The position numbers and the translations under genes are program-made. The notes under the pieces are model-generated. The model was not told where the DNA came from and ran no database searches. It saw only the letters and a list, made by a program, of their open reading frames with translations. DNA of 64,000 nt from Lichenostomus cassidix. Taxonomy: Eukaryota > Chordata > Aves > Passeriformes > Meliphagidae. The stretch's first letter is position 1. Each line of letters begins with the position of its first letter. Where the stretch lies: positions 14,536,056 through 14,600,055 of the forward strand of contig CM039189.1 in NCBI GenBank assembly GCA_008360975.2, written 5' to 3'. Shown piece after piece: positions 22,248 to 35,395 of the stretch.

Positions 22248-25200
22248 GCCATTGCTAGTTTCCCTGGAACTCTCAGTTGTGCACACAGACCTTTATGATG
22301 GAAAAGATGGAAAATATGGACTATGTTCCCACCTCCAACTATGTGTTTGTGCAACAGATATTTTGCTCATAGCTTCACTTTTTCTCTTCATGAATTTGAT
22401 TTCTAACTTGTCAGTTACTGAGGCATCAAATGATTTTTCAAGACCTTGAAAACAAACCACTCCCTAGGAGTTTCTATTTGGACTATTTCTCTTCTCATAG
22501 GGCATGTTATAGTGCAAGACCAGCTTCTTTCACCTATTCTGAAGAGTACCTTTTTGCTGCCCTAGCAAGTTAAAAATTGGCATTTTAGTCTGAACATTTG
22601 CCCTTGCCAGGCAGTTATTTTTTAGTGAACACCTCTATGAAAGCAAAGTGGGTCTGTTTGGAAGAAACATGATGTGAGACTGCTGAAATAAATGACACTG
22701 TTCCATTTAGGGTCACGTGCAAGTAGCTTCACAACTGCCCCTAAAGCCTTACCAACCTCTCTACCCCAAATATAGCAATAAACTCAGGGCAGTACTGCAC
22801 CTCTCTGCAGCTGGAAGACACTTAAAAAGAGGCCAGCTTTTTGAATTTGTAACTGGGGCTCCTGTTACTTCTAAAGGCTCTTATGTTCATTGCTTTCTTA
22901 CCTGGGGTGCTTCACCCATGACTGGTAGACAAGAAATTTCAGAGGGACAGGGTAACCATCCTCACCTGTTCACCTTGGAAAGCAAACAGCTTTGGTCACC
23001 ACTGGAAAGCAAACAGCAACCTGATTTCACACTGAGAACCAGTGCTTCCTCTGAAAGCAGTTGCTTGCAAAACTGTTCTTCAAACATAAAGCCGCAGTTG
23101 ACATGATTGGTCAAATCCCTCTTTTCCCTTCTTTCCTGAAGAAAAACAAAGCCACAATGAATCTACACACCTTGCTATGTCCCTCCAACAGAAATACTGT
23201 GGCTCATCTGCATATACGATGAGCAGTATTTAATTACTGAAAGTAATGCATAACCAAAAATTGCACCTGGGCGGCAACTTGCTTCCTGATGTGATTTTAA
23301 ATGGCTGAGATATTAAACACTGAAAAACGGGGTTTATAATGGAAATACTGACAGACTATTAACTATAGCAGTGCTGCTCTAATAAATGAGATAGCCTGTC
23401 GTAATCTCTAATTCATAAATATGCAAATACAAGGCAGAGGATTTGCTCCAAAGGATGTCTCTATAATTTTAACTGACCTTTACTGATACTAAATGAGCCT
23501 GTTGCTTCTGGTGTTGTGCATTAAATAGAAAGTACAGGGAATCCTGTCTCTGCATCCAAGGCCCACTTCAGCTTCCATAAGTGCCAAAGGCAAAATCCTT
23601 GCTACCTTCAACAGGAAAAATCTGGCCCCAGAACATCTAGAATGTGAGACACCTGGCATTAAACTGAACTCCTGACTGTACTTGATTTTAATTCTGTTCT
23701 CATCTGTGTTAAGTATTATTATATTAATTCTTCTGTTTTGGAGAAATTAAGCACACATTTGCCCCATGTGTCAAAGAGCTTGACCTGCCAAAAGGCACTT
23801 ACTTGCTCAGTGATAAACAGACCATCAACACAATGATATAAATGTTGAATTTTAGCCAGTTTCCTGTTCTGCACCAAATGGAAGTAAATCCACTGACTTA
23901 ATATTTAATAACCTAAATGTAATTTCTTTTTTTCTGCCTCACATTGCACAGTAAAGAATTGGATGGCTAGCAGTTTTGCAAATTCCCAACCCCTAATTAT
24001 TTTAAGCTATTCATCCTGGTATCTGTCCATTGATGCTCAGCCAAATTGCCAGCAGGGGAGAGATCTGTCCAATCCAGGAGCTAAATGAGTCACTGAGAGT
24101 CAATCTGTTTTTTTCCCTTGCTGCTGGGATTTCCTTGGGTCCTGGCCTCTCTCTGCTCCAATCACACAGACACAGCTCCAGGCGTGGGTCCTCTTTGGCT
24201 TCAGCTGCCTCCTGTCTCCCATGTCTGCTCTGCTCATCACAGCTGTTGATGGGCTCTCACCGGCTGGCCACAGAAGACCAATACTTCCACCACACTGCTC
24301 CTACAGCTCTTGCTCTGAAGGAAAATGAAGACATCTTGGCCTTGTTGAATTTGCTGATGAAGTAATACATCAGGTATCTAGACGGAAAGCAAACCACATG
24401 AATAAAATGTGTCATCTGGGTTAGATACTAATTTATTTGCCTTAAGTTCTGGGAACAATATCTGCAGTTTTTCCAGAGAATTCGGCTAAGTTCCATAGAA
24501 ACTGAATACTAATATGATTTCTGTAGCATGGGACACAAATATGAAACACAGAAAAAATAGACTCATCAGAAATATTAGCTGCTCACTATTAAAATATCTG
24601 ACAATGCCGCAAATACAATTTATAAACAGGAACATTTAGAGCCTAACTTTTCACTAAAAAGCAAATTCCCTGCTTCGTCCCTTTTAGGGACAGGATTCAA
24701 TTACACAAAAATATGCAGCAGACTTAAGGACTGCATGTAAGATTAAGATAACTGGTATTTCATGGTAAATGATTAAATTAGCTGACACAGTTTTATCCTG
24801 AACTTTGCCATTAAAACTGACATTTTTGTGCCACGCACATTGTAGGCTGCTGGTAATCTAAAGTGCCTTTCTTCTTTCAGAGACTTTAAATAGCTGAAGA
24901 ACTCTTGTTCTTTACTCTATTTGTAAATGCCTGGAAAATATATCTACAACATAACAAGATGAACTAAGCCCAGGACTTTTTTTTCCCCCTCATCTATCAT
25001 ACAAATACCTTGAGAAAACAGCAAGGAGGTTCCAAATGCCCAGATTCAGCTCTGCAACATGCACTTTAATCAAGTAATTTATGTGACTCCACAGAGATGA
25101 GAACATGCTGTCCTCCTCATGGTGAGTGAAAATAGAGAAATGACAGAAGTCTCTTACTAAGAATTTAATTATTCCTAGTATACAGTTTTAAACCCCTCTA

Positions 25201-27961
25201 TGTTTATTCCTCTTCTTTTCAGGCTTGCTTGCTTTATGATGGCAGGAATTATGGGAATAATTTTGATATAAACCAGACATAGAAGTGTATGGATGAAATG
25301 TTGTCAGAGCTGGTGGTTGTAGTCATTGCCCTTCAGTTGAGTTAGCTGGGAAGGAGCAGCTCAACTCCTCGGTGAAGATACTCAGCCTTCAAAGCAAAGT
25401 GCAGGCATGTGTCACTGCACACAGCAAAGACAAAGCCAGTCTGATCAGAGACATGAACTGTGAGAGAAGCACAGTTCCTGAATATTGCACTGAGAGACAA
25501 CCAGACTGGGTGGGAAGAAAAGCCACAGAGACATTGCAGAAATGAAGAGAGGTGGCATGACATGCAGACAGTGCATCCCTACGAGAGGCCAAGGGTGAGC
25601 ATAAGGAGTGGGCTCTGTCTGAAAGACGTCCTACAGGCAATTGGATGAAATAGTTTTATTTTTATAGCTGTTTGACTTGTCCTGTGGTCAGACAAACAGA
25701 TCTTTGTCCTTTTTTTGTAGATACATAGGGTTACATAAAAGCAGTTTGTGGCTCTCACAGCACTTTCTCCTCATAATTAGTACAACCTAGAATATCTCAA
25801 ATTTTTATCTAGCCACAAAGTTCAAAAGAAGTAGCTCTAACAATACAAAAGCACAGGGACTAAAATACTGGTCCAGAACAGTGGTCCAGTCTTTCAGAAA
25901 CAGGATTCTTACTTGTGAATAAGATGCAAAAGGAATGACAATTATTGTTACAGACTACCTAAATGGGACACTTAATTCCCTACTCACAGGACCCAAAAGT
26001 TGAAGTTTTATGATGAAGACATGCATGCATCATATTATACTTCTTTCTGTGTACTGGCACAAAGATAAAAGAAGTCTCCAAATGTTGACTGTAGAATTTG
26101 GAGGGAAATTTGGAGAGAAACCTGTCTCTTTACATGAACTCTATACTAGTAACCAAGATGTCTCCTTCAACAGGTAGTGGAAGCTCAAGAGATACCAAAA
26201 AAATTGTGATTTTTATTCCAGAAGAGAATTTTGCCCTTTATTCTTAGTGCAGACTTATCAGAAGTATGTGCATAACAGGAAGGCTATGGGAATGTTTTTT
26301 TGATGCCTTGTTATCCATAAACAGTTGAGCAAGACTTTGGACTCTTTATATCTTGGATCAGTTCTAATAAAGAAGAAGAAGAAACACAGCTTTTTACACA
26401 GCACCTTCCCCAGCAGTTAAAAACTGCAGTTTATACAGCACTTGCACAGTCACGCCATTATCATCAAAGCATAACTTTCATCACTGAACATTGTGATGGT
26501 CATGAAGTCAAAGAAAAGTCCACAGAGACAGTTTCATTGTCTGAGAACTCATGCAAATGTTGAACATGAATGATACTCAGTCTGATTATCAAAAAATCAA
26601 ACCTGTATGATGATCTCACAAACTGTGTTATTCAATTAAAACTTCTCATCTCTCCCACATATTTTTTTGGCTTTTAAAAGATACAGCTACCCTTACTTTC
26701 TCTTTGTATGCTTTAAACTTTGAAAACCATTCACAGCAGAGGTTACATGAATCATCTAGCTTTCTTATTCCAAAATGTTTCACTGATCATTCATTATTAA
26801 CTGAGTAAAATGAAGGTAGCTATAATAAATTTTGATCCATCTCAAAGTATTAGAAAGGATATGAAAACATCTTGTTCATAGTGCTAACTTTCAGATGACA
26901 TATGACAGTACAGGCCCAGTTTTTTCACTATCACATACAATAAGGCTCTTAATAACCCAATCACTTGTTATTACTTTATTTTCCAGTTCCTAGGCACTAA
27001 TAGTTTCAGCCTGCTCTGCCATGTAACAGAAACACAATCCAACAATATAACCATGAAAGGACTGGATGTGGGTGACAGGAAGCCTATTGATATCAGAGAT
27101 TAGGATCCTAAGAAATGTCTAGTTCTTTTTGTAATTAATGTATGTTCTCTAAACAGTTCTACATGCATTTATGCCTTGATGTGAATGCTCTGGAAAGGAA
27201 ATAAGAAGTCTGTGGCTGCTCTTAGATCTAGGAGTGATGTCTTTCAACACATTTCAGTAGCTGGTGCTCTTTTATTAAATATACTGCAAAATAACTGTAC
27301 GCAAAACTTGAAATGCTCCTTTTCAAGTGGCTGAACACAGGAATGAAACACAACCTGGAAAGGACACATGTTAACCCAGCAAAAAAAAAGAAGGAACAGG
27401 CTTGTTTTAGTGAGTCAAGATCCTGGATACAACTTGCTGCTTGTCATTTGGCTATCTAGACAGATGGGCTAGACTGAAGTCAGCAGGGCTACTTGTGATG
27501 TACTCCACAACTGAACATACTCGGAAAAAGCTGTTATACTAATTTACTCATTTACATCTTAAAATGCTCCCAGTTTCTCTGCAGCCACAACTCAGCTTGG
27601 GTTCTCCAGGGCCAGAGAGGGTCAGGCCTATATATAAGAGAAGCAGATAGGGACAGAAGTTGTGCAAAGCTGGCCATGGACTTAATAAGAGCTTGATTTT
27701 GTACCAATGAAATCAATGGGAGTTTGGCTCTTGTTTGCAATGGGAGGTGGATCAGCGTTTTATGCCAGCTGTTCCCTGCTGGGTAGGGATAATCCCTTTG
27801 AAACAAAATATTTAACTTGTTCTCACTGTGTTGTTGTAAGAAGGCTTCCCGGGAAAATGCTTTCATGAGAATTAAAAGGTGTGTCCCATTTTTATTTCCA
27901 AATACCCGCATCCCTGTAGTATATAGCTGCTGATAAAAAAACCAAAACACCCAAACACCTT

Positions 27962-27982
27962 CCCCCCCCTCCCGCCAACCCC
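27962..27982 (-). other. Putative G-quadruplex motif on the minus strand
   Basis: The plus strand reads C8, T, C3, five bases, C4. The minus strand therefore carries G4, a 5-nt loop, G3, a 1-nt loop and G8, which can supply four runs of at least three G with loops of 1-7 nt. This meets the usual quadruplex pattern. No gene or promoter adjoins it. Confidence 0.7.
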
Positions 27983-30900
27983 GCTATTAAACCACTTGAG
28001 TTTACAAAAAATGCCACAGAAATGAGTTACAGGATGGATCACCTGTTTGTTCTGCTGGCCCTGAGAGCACTTCTTGCACTTTCCTCGTCCAGGAGATGCA
28101 GCAAGGAGACATATTAATCCAACCAGCTGCAACTGAAGTGGGATCCCATGGACAGAAGTAAAATAACTGAGGTCCCTGCAAGCAAATAAGAAGATGATAA
28201 AAAAACCAAACTTCCAACAGTCATGAAGGGAGTCATGAATGACAGAGTGTGTGAAAAGCGTCAGAGAGACAGGAGCTAAGGGAGGACAGTATTAACAATA
28301 AAATCTGGTACATGTTTCCTCCAGTCTGGATCTGACTACAGCATTTAGTCTCAGTTGCTGTTTCTGTGTTTTGTTTTCGTGTTTTACAGTGGTTCTAAAA
28401 CATGGCTGAAGCTCCCCAGGTTGCTCTACAGATCAGCAGCAACAGTGGCTCCTTCTAGTCCCTGCATGTGTTAGTCAGGTTCAAAAAGAATGTGAAAGTT
28501 GGGCCCATTTACACCAGCTCTCAGTTTGGTTCACTCCCTCTCACTCCTCTGGCTGAGGTCCATTTGGCTGACAAACCTGGAACATAAAGTCTGCTAAGTT
28601 TTATAAATCAATTATTTAATTTAGAAAGTCTCTTTCATTGCATTCTAATGGGATTTCCATAAAATCCAGAGTCCTCTGCAATGTCCAGGGAACTTTTGTT
28701 TACACCATAAACTACGACACTTTTTGAAAAGCTCTAGAAGACTTAAAGGGAGGAAACTTCCAGTGACAGAGTTGTTTGGCCTGGCAACTGGGAACTGAGC
28801 CTTCTGTAGAGTTACATCCTCCAGAAGCAGGAAACGTATGGAATCATTTGAGATTAAGAGACTGTGACGTTTTTATAGAATGAAAGGAGGAACTGAGAGA
28901 TACAGTGACAGGGCCAGGAGCTGCAGCTGGCTAGCTGTTCCACAGAGCATTCCCCTCATAGATTTTTATGACTCTCCTAGCCCTAATATTAAACACTTGA
29001 CCTTTTTGTCAAATACTATTTTATATTATTAGGTTGGATGATTAGTTACTAAATATACCAGCTATAGTAAATAGGAAATCATGTAGTCTGATGCTTTCAG
29101 TCTTAGACCTTTCAGGTATTGGTCCTTTGGCATTTAACATTACAACACTCAGTGCTCATATATTAAGTCCCTTGGTAAGCAAAAATGCACAGCATTTTCA
29201 CATAGGGCGGAGGGGCTTCTGAAGCAGCACTACCAGAGTGCAGAATGCTGTAAACATCATGAAGTCAGGGAAAACTAGGAGCCAGCTCATGCTGAGCAAT
29301 ACACCTTAATCTACAGGCTAGGAATAAGTGCATTTACTTTTTAAAGTTCTGTGAATCTGAACTTTGCAAATGACTATACCCTGTGCCTCTCTCTCTGGTG
29401 AACTCTTCTATTCATCCTCTCCCTCCACATACAAAATTGTACTAATGTTGGAGGCAGAATGAATCATTTGCTTTTTCATCTCTCCCTCCCAACACTTCAT
29501 ACCCTGTTTTGGGAAACCCTGCTGTAAACCACTCCCTCCCATAAGTCCCACCTCAAATATTTGGATTTAAAGGTATGTGGTTACAGACAGCATGACCCTG
29601 AATTTGTGAATATTTCTAATAGTTTTGGAAGACAAAAAAAGATCAAAAGTCTTCCTGGAACTTAAAATGGTTTTAATAGGATTGGATCAAAATGCTAGTG
29701 CAGAAACATCTCTCACCCTTAGAGGACAAGCTGCATGAAGAAGTAAAAAGAGACTTATTAGTAAACACTGAGGAGCTTATTTAGAAGAGCACCCCATGGA
29801 GTCCATGTAACATATTTAGAGTGTACAGCTTCAGCCTGGACATAGATGTATGATTTGGTTAAGTGATTCCTCATTACCAGCAAATGACAGAACTGCTTTA
29901 TCTTTCAGCAGACTGGGTCTGATCTCAGTCCTAAAATGTAAGATTGGTACAGCTCCAGTCATTTTAGAAGAATCATTCCTGCCTGATACCAAGGTTTCAG
30001 TTGGTCTACTGGATTTAATAAACCAGCTGCTCTGAATCCTAGAATAGATTTCCTCTCTGTTAATACAGGAGGTACTTGTTAGCCAAGCAAAACCCAAGGA
30101 CTCACCCATTTATGTGAGCAGAGATGAGCAGACTAAACTGCAGGATTTGGCCTCAAATTTGCAGAGCGGTAATTAAATTTTCTTTGATTACACACAAGTG
30201 TGATGGAGGCAGCCTATGTGCAAACCAGATAACATGACCCTTCTGTAGTTTAACTTCTTGACTATTAAAACAGGCATGTTTGAGAACTATAAGAATTAGA
30301 AAAAATTAGAAAAAAACAGCATTTCTAAAATCACACAGTGTCTGAAAGGTTAATGAACAGTGAATCTTAGTCAAGAGCATCATGATGCTCCTATAACTGC
30401 TGTCTACATCAATCTTTAAACAAATAGCAAAACATTACTGAAGCTGAAGACACACCACTGCAGTAAAACGTGGTTATTTAGCAAACAAATACATTCAAAA
30501 TAAACTGTTGGAAGCCTGCTGCGCTCCAGCATCTGCCAAACTGAGTTTCTCCTGTCTTCCCTCTTTCCGGATGCACTCTGTGCTGCTTACTTCACCTCTT
30601 GGCACACAGCAGTGCAGTGACATGTGACAACATGAGGCTCAGGGCAGTTCCTAGTCATTGCTTCCAGAATGGGAATGAGCTGGGACTCCACCACAGTCCT
30701 GAACAACACCAGCCTGCAATGGTGGAGCTTCAGCAGCTGAGAATTTGCTCCCCAGGCATCATACATGATCCCAGAAAGTCACAGAACAAGAAAGCCTGGT
30801 TGCAGGCCCAGCAATCCCACCTGCTAGATCCTTCATTACAGAAGTGTGTGTTTGAAGCCTTAGACATTCAGTCCTTGATTACAAGATATGTCTCTACAGC

Positions 30901-31642
30901 ACAGGACAACACTGAGAGAGCTTTCCTGGCCTAATCACAAGAATCAGCACATGCCTGTTTATCTCGGTGCTTCGCTCTCTGTTGCTACACCCAACTCGTT
31001 GAACCCACCTGCCCGAGCTACCTTTGTATTTTGAAGAAGTTTACATCTGCCGTAGCTGGAGATCTAAACTCCTGAAATTGATAGGCATAGTGATGATTAA
31101 TTCAAATGCCCATTTATATACGGATCTTGATGTAAGTATAGTTAGTCTTTGGCCATGTTCAGCTCCCATATCAGTAGCTGCAGAAATGGGCATGAAGCAG
31201 GAAAAGCAGTAAGCAAGAAAAGATGAAGTAAAATAGTTGTACCACATATAAGATATTTAATAGTTCTTTTTTTTGGCTGCCATTCCAACCCTTTTGTCTA
31301 TGCTATTGACACAAAGGAGATTAAAAAAAGGGTTTGTTAAAACACAGCAGATTCATTGCCACCATTTAAGAATTTGGCTAGAGAAGTAAAATCACTGTTT
31401 ACGCCACAGCTGGCCTTGGTTCATTGGTTTTGTTACATTACCTAATCTTTTTGTTAAATAAAAGGCATTCTAATTCTATGCAATTGCAGTATTGCCTTGA
31501 CTCTTGAAGTCCATGGAGCTCTTCCAGGACTACATGAGTGCAGTGCAGAGCAGTGCAAGAATATAAAAATCCACTATGGTGTTGGTGCTTAAAACAGAGA
31601 GCTATATTTGAACTGAAGGCTCCTGTGATTCTCTGGACTGGT

Positions 31643-31665
31643 AAAAAAAAAAAAAAAAAAAAAAA
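31643..31665 (+). repeat. Poly(A) tract, A23
   Basis: Twenty-three uninterrupted A residues follow 'ggactggt' and precede 'gagtggtatatg'. Such a pure run could be the tail of a retroposed transcript, but the upstream sequence matches no family I recognise and I find no target-site duplication, so it may be a simple microsatellite. Confidence 0.95.
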
Positions 31666-34489
31666 GAGTGGTATATGCATAAACCAGTTTCAAACACACG
31701 ATAACATTTGCCATCCTATCCACTTATATCCTAAATCAGCAATTTTCTAGTCTGTGTGGCTTATCAGAGGACTTCTGTAGTAGCATTTTACTGCATGAAT
31801 TCCATTAGCTGTATCCATGAAAAGCTACTTCTAAAATGGTGTTACAATGATGAGTTTTTCCCAAATAGGTTCAAGTGAAATAGTGGAAGTTAAACACAAA
31901 AGCCCATAGCAGGAAGTCAGCAGCAGAGCTGCAAAGAGTATGGCAAGAGATCTGGCACTGAGACGCAGCAGGCCAGACCACGACAACGCTCTCAGCTCAA
32001 ACCCATTCAAATTACTTAGCTGTAATCACAAAGTAGGACAGAAAATTCATCTCAGCAGCTAGTGGACATTAGCCAGTTATCTGTAACAAATTATGTGATT
32101 CATTCTCAGAACTGGAATTAGGAAACAACTGGATTTCATGGAATCAGTTTGTTGTCCAAAGTACGCCAAAGCATGCCATGGCTACTCTCGCTCTCCTTCT
32201 ATCTGAAGGATTGTGTTTCTCAGTGAACCTAACAACATCCACTGGCTTCCTCGATTCAAAATCTCTCTCTTGAGAGTGAGGCAACTCTTCCACATGATGA
32301 GAGATCAAAATTCAGATTCCATCTCTAGAAGACCATTTCCCACTTACACCATTTCAGCTTTTGTTCTCATCCTGCATGGTTTTCAAGCACGATTTATCAA
32401 TTGTGATTTAACTTATAACCTCCCACAGTCAATCAGATTTGTGGATGTTTGCCCTCTTCTGTATTACCCAAGGACTTTATATGTTTTTAGCTGGTATGGA
32501 ACAAACACAGATATCTGATATAAATCATTATGACCTTTGGCCAAAACATATGTTTTAGCTCTGGGCTTGTTTTGCTATGGCTCACCATTTTTTTCCATTA
32601 CATCTAGCAGAAAGGATAACACAGGCTACATTTGCTGAGAAGCAGTTTTCTTATAAATCAGGCCAAAACACAGTGTCTCAGCTTCTTCATCTAGGATCTT
32701 CAGGTCTGCACTGCAACCAGACATGTCCCAGGCACCATCTGCCCGGCTGTGCAAATGTCAGCACAGTTATACCACTGCAGCCAGGACGTCTTGAGAAAAC
32801 AGTTAGTCATGCTGAGAAAGTCTAATCTCCTCGCTCACAAAGTTCTAATGATAATTATAATAGTTCCATAGCTCAAAAAATGAGAACATGCATATAATAA
32901 GGACAAAAAAAAATTTGACACATGGGAAGTGTAAGGTGTTATAAATACAGTTGCTGGCATTAACACAATGTGTTATATTCTAAAAAGCAAAGCATAGCAA
33001 ATATGTCCTTTTAAAACACAAAAGCAAAAGCTTTGCCTTTACCCACTGATGTTTCTAAGCTATTTATGCTCAGTCCAGCTCCTGTCAGCTTATCACAAGC
33101 TGCATGTTTTCATTGCAATCTACTGCACAGCATCACTCCAGCTCAGCTGGCATCTCTTAGGAGAAAACAAGATGGATTTCACTTCTTTGCTTCACATCTC
33201 CCCTACATCAATTCCCATACATAGAACTCCCTTTCTCTCTGTAACAGTAGGATGGTGGTGGGCCAGCTTCAAGACCTCACTCATCCGTCTCCCTCTCTGC
33301 TCAGGCAACTGTCAGCCTCCATTTTTTTGGTGCAAAATGCACTGTTTTCCAGGCCTGAACATTTCAGTGGAATGGTTTATGTCTTGTTCAACAAATATCA
33401 CAGCAGGGAAGGGAGAAAGGTCAGATGGCCTTACTAATAGGGCTTTATTTTGAAAGTCTTCCAGTGGAGCATCTGGGGCCTCCAGGACACCTTCCCTGTG
33501 GTTATGTTGAAATGGCTGAGGAAGGTGAGCTAACCAGATTCTGGAGTATTTATTTTATTTCTGTTATTACAGCCGAGGCATGTGACAGGCATATATAGAA
33601 TTTTCAGTGCAGTTTTGTCATCACTGATGACAGAGAATGTGACACATGAACAATACACTGGTATGTTTTTTAAATAAGAAGCAAGGACGTTTCAAGATTG
33701 GATACTGTAGAAATTGCTCTTAGCAAATCTGTATACCAACCAAAGATGGATACCAATGATACACTCCAAACAAAATGGCTGGGCATTTATTTAAGTTAAT
33801 CTTGTTTGGCACAGTGCAGGTTGGAACTCCAGATGGACGTAAGCCTGCGGGAAAGACACATCTGCCTACAGAGTAATTGCTAATACTGATGTGAGATTTT
33901 ATATCTTCTTCCCCCATTTTATCAGTGGGATCTAACTTCCCTTTTTTGCACAAGGGTCACATCACTTCACCTGTTACTTTTACTGGTTCATTAAACCAAT
34001 TACCTGTTCGTCCTGTGATCTATTAGGGCAGGTCTTATTGAGAGACCTCTGCAGATGATCAGCTGTGCTGAATGTCCTCACTTTATAGGTCTTGGGACTC
34101 AAATTCCTAAACTACATATAAGTTTATTCTTCCACTTAATAGTCAGACTATAGGTTCTGAATGGTGACATTAGCAATTTTACAGCAAAGGTGGGAAATTT
34201 CTGTCATGGTACGGTTATGTGACCTCATCAGACCCACATACATACACACACTGTAATACGTTATTTTAACTTAATATTGGTAATTCTTCCTGTGCTTTGC
34301 CACTGCATCTGAGTCAGACCAAAGTCCAGACATGATGTCTGCTTCCTGTTGCTGTTTCACATTGCTTTTGAGGCAAAATGGCTGATAGGAGAGAAGAAAG
34401 TCTTTGAAGTGTTCTGACAATTTCTGTCAAGAAGATCCCAAAAGCATGGATAAATGGTTTTTTCTCTCCCAGAACTCTCAGCTTAAAGT

Positions 34490-34830
34490 ACGAGAGGGTT
34501 TCACTGCTATTACTTTTCTTATTCAAAACCCATATGAAACCACTTGAGGATATTGTGAAATGGCATAGGCTACAATGTAATCAATATCCTGATGACACCA
34601 AGCTCTATGTCTCCTTTTCATTGAAGCCATATGTTACAGCTTCCTTGTGTCTGGCAGAGATAAGACATGGATGAAAGCCAGTTGGCTGAAGCTTCCTCTA
34701 GATAAGATGAAGGTAGTATATGGCTTTGGCAAAGGAAAAGTGTTTTGAGTTGACAAAAATCTGCTTCCAAAGTTGAGGAAGATTCCCACTGTCAAAATGC
34801 ACAAGGGACTTACTGCCTCCTACGCCATCC
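34490..34830 (+). mobile_element. Decayed CR1/L2-group LINE, reverse transcriptase fragment
   Basis: The frame from 34531 reads HMKPLEDIV (34531-34557), then NQYPDDTKLYVSF ending at 34617. This corresponds to the family block YMKPLGE...CHQYADDTQLY of CR1/L2/L3-type vertebrate LINEs. The catalytic YADD box survives as YPDD (34585-34596), so the A-to-P change and later stops mark it as dead. After a stop at about 34669, a second frame reads MKASWLKLPLDKMKVV (34671-34718), matching the family's WM-N-LKLN-DKTEV segment; the two frames differ, so at least one frameshift lies between them. A weaker match upstream (LLFLFK before 34531) fits the usual PLLFN preceding YMKP. Both boundaries are approximate, and the match past 34760 is weak. 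The element's endonuclease and 3' end are not visible. Confidence 0.82.
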
Positions 34831-35230
34831 TGAAGTCCCAGCAGCAAAAGTGACCTGGATCTATATGTTTCTTGCTAGACTTTACTCACTAGGTACTCAC
34901 TGGGTTTCAGTTGACCACTCTGTGTTGGCCAGGCACACAAGGTCAGTGCAAGCTCTGTTATGTCTTTGTCATTACTTTCAGATATTGTCTAGCCTATTCA
35001 TAAAGATGTCCAGTGACAAAGACCTGGTGCTTTCCCTATCTTCTGCTGTATGCCACCAGATTCCTAAGGGAATACCAGGTATTTACTAATGATTAACTGA
35101 CATCTTTCTTACCATAATCGAAGCCTGTTGGTACTTACTTTCCTCAGGACATATGAAAGGATTTTCTTGACATTCTTTTCCTTACAGCAGTGTTTCTCAT
35201 CTAGTTGAAAAGCCACATTATTATAAGACC

Positions 35231-35395
35231 ATTGCTTAGGTTAGACAATCCCAGATCATTCAATCTTTCCTCACAGATCAATTATTTTTTTAGACTTCTG
35301 AATATTTTTTTTCTCTCTTCTCCAGCTGGACTGTATTTCTTGAAATACAAGCCCCAAAAGGAGGTCACAGTAAATCAAGTGACATTTTAAGCTTC
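35231..35395 (-). mobile_element. Old CR1 LINE fragment
   Basis: The plus strand shows the reverse-complement signature of an ancient sauropsid CR1 3' region: 'ttagacaatcccag' at 35241, 'caatctttcctcacag' near 35261, a 'tttttagacttctgaa' block near 35288, 'ctccagctggac' near 35321, 'cttgaaatacaagccccaaaa' near 35338, and 'ggtcacagta' near 35363. Divergence is much higher than in the CR1 at 8223-8720, so it belongs to an older subfamily. Weak similarity may continue to about 35460. It lies about 400 bp from the RT fragment at 34490-34830 but in the opposite orientation, so they are separate insertions. Confidence 0.7.

Larger units (their letters stand above)
22248..34489. other. Non-coding DNA, no gene recognised
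   Basis: No exon or nameable repeat element is found. The region includes a 14-bp direct repeat (22977-22990 and 23004-23017), a patch rich in homeodomain/octamer-like words at about 23200-23480 that might be a conserved non-coding element, a C-run/G-quadruplex motif at 27962-27982, an A23 tract at 31643-31665, and weak echoes of old dispersed repeats near 27690-27750 and 28500-28560. Open frames of 110-135 codons (for example 22717-23106, 27552-27950 and 33049-33453) show no recognisable domain. Confidence 0.6.

Noticed and set aside
22977..23017. Repeated 14-mer ggaaagcaaacagc
   Set aside because: Only two copies at 27-bp spacing; a local duplication and not an array or CRISPR.
32213..32518. 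Open frame with an 'IHWLPRFKI' stretch resembling the C-terminal HWLP motif of L2-type LINEs
   Set aside because: Only one short motif matches; the expected preceding QNAAARLL-type block is absent and flanking frames do not support an element.
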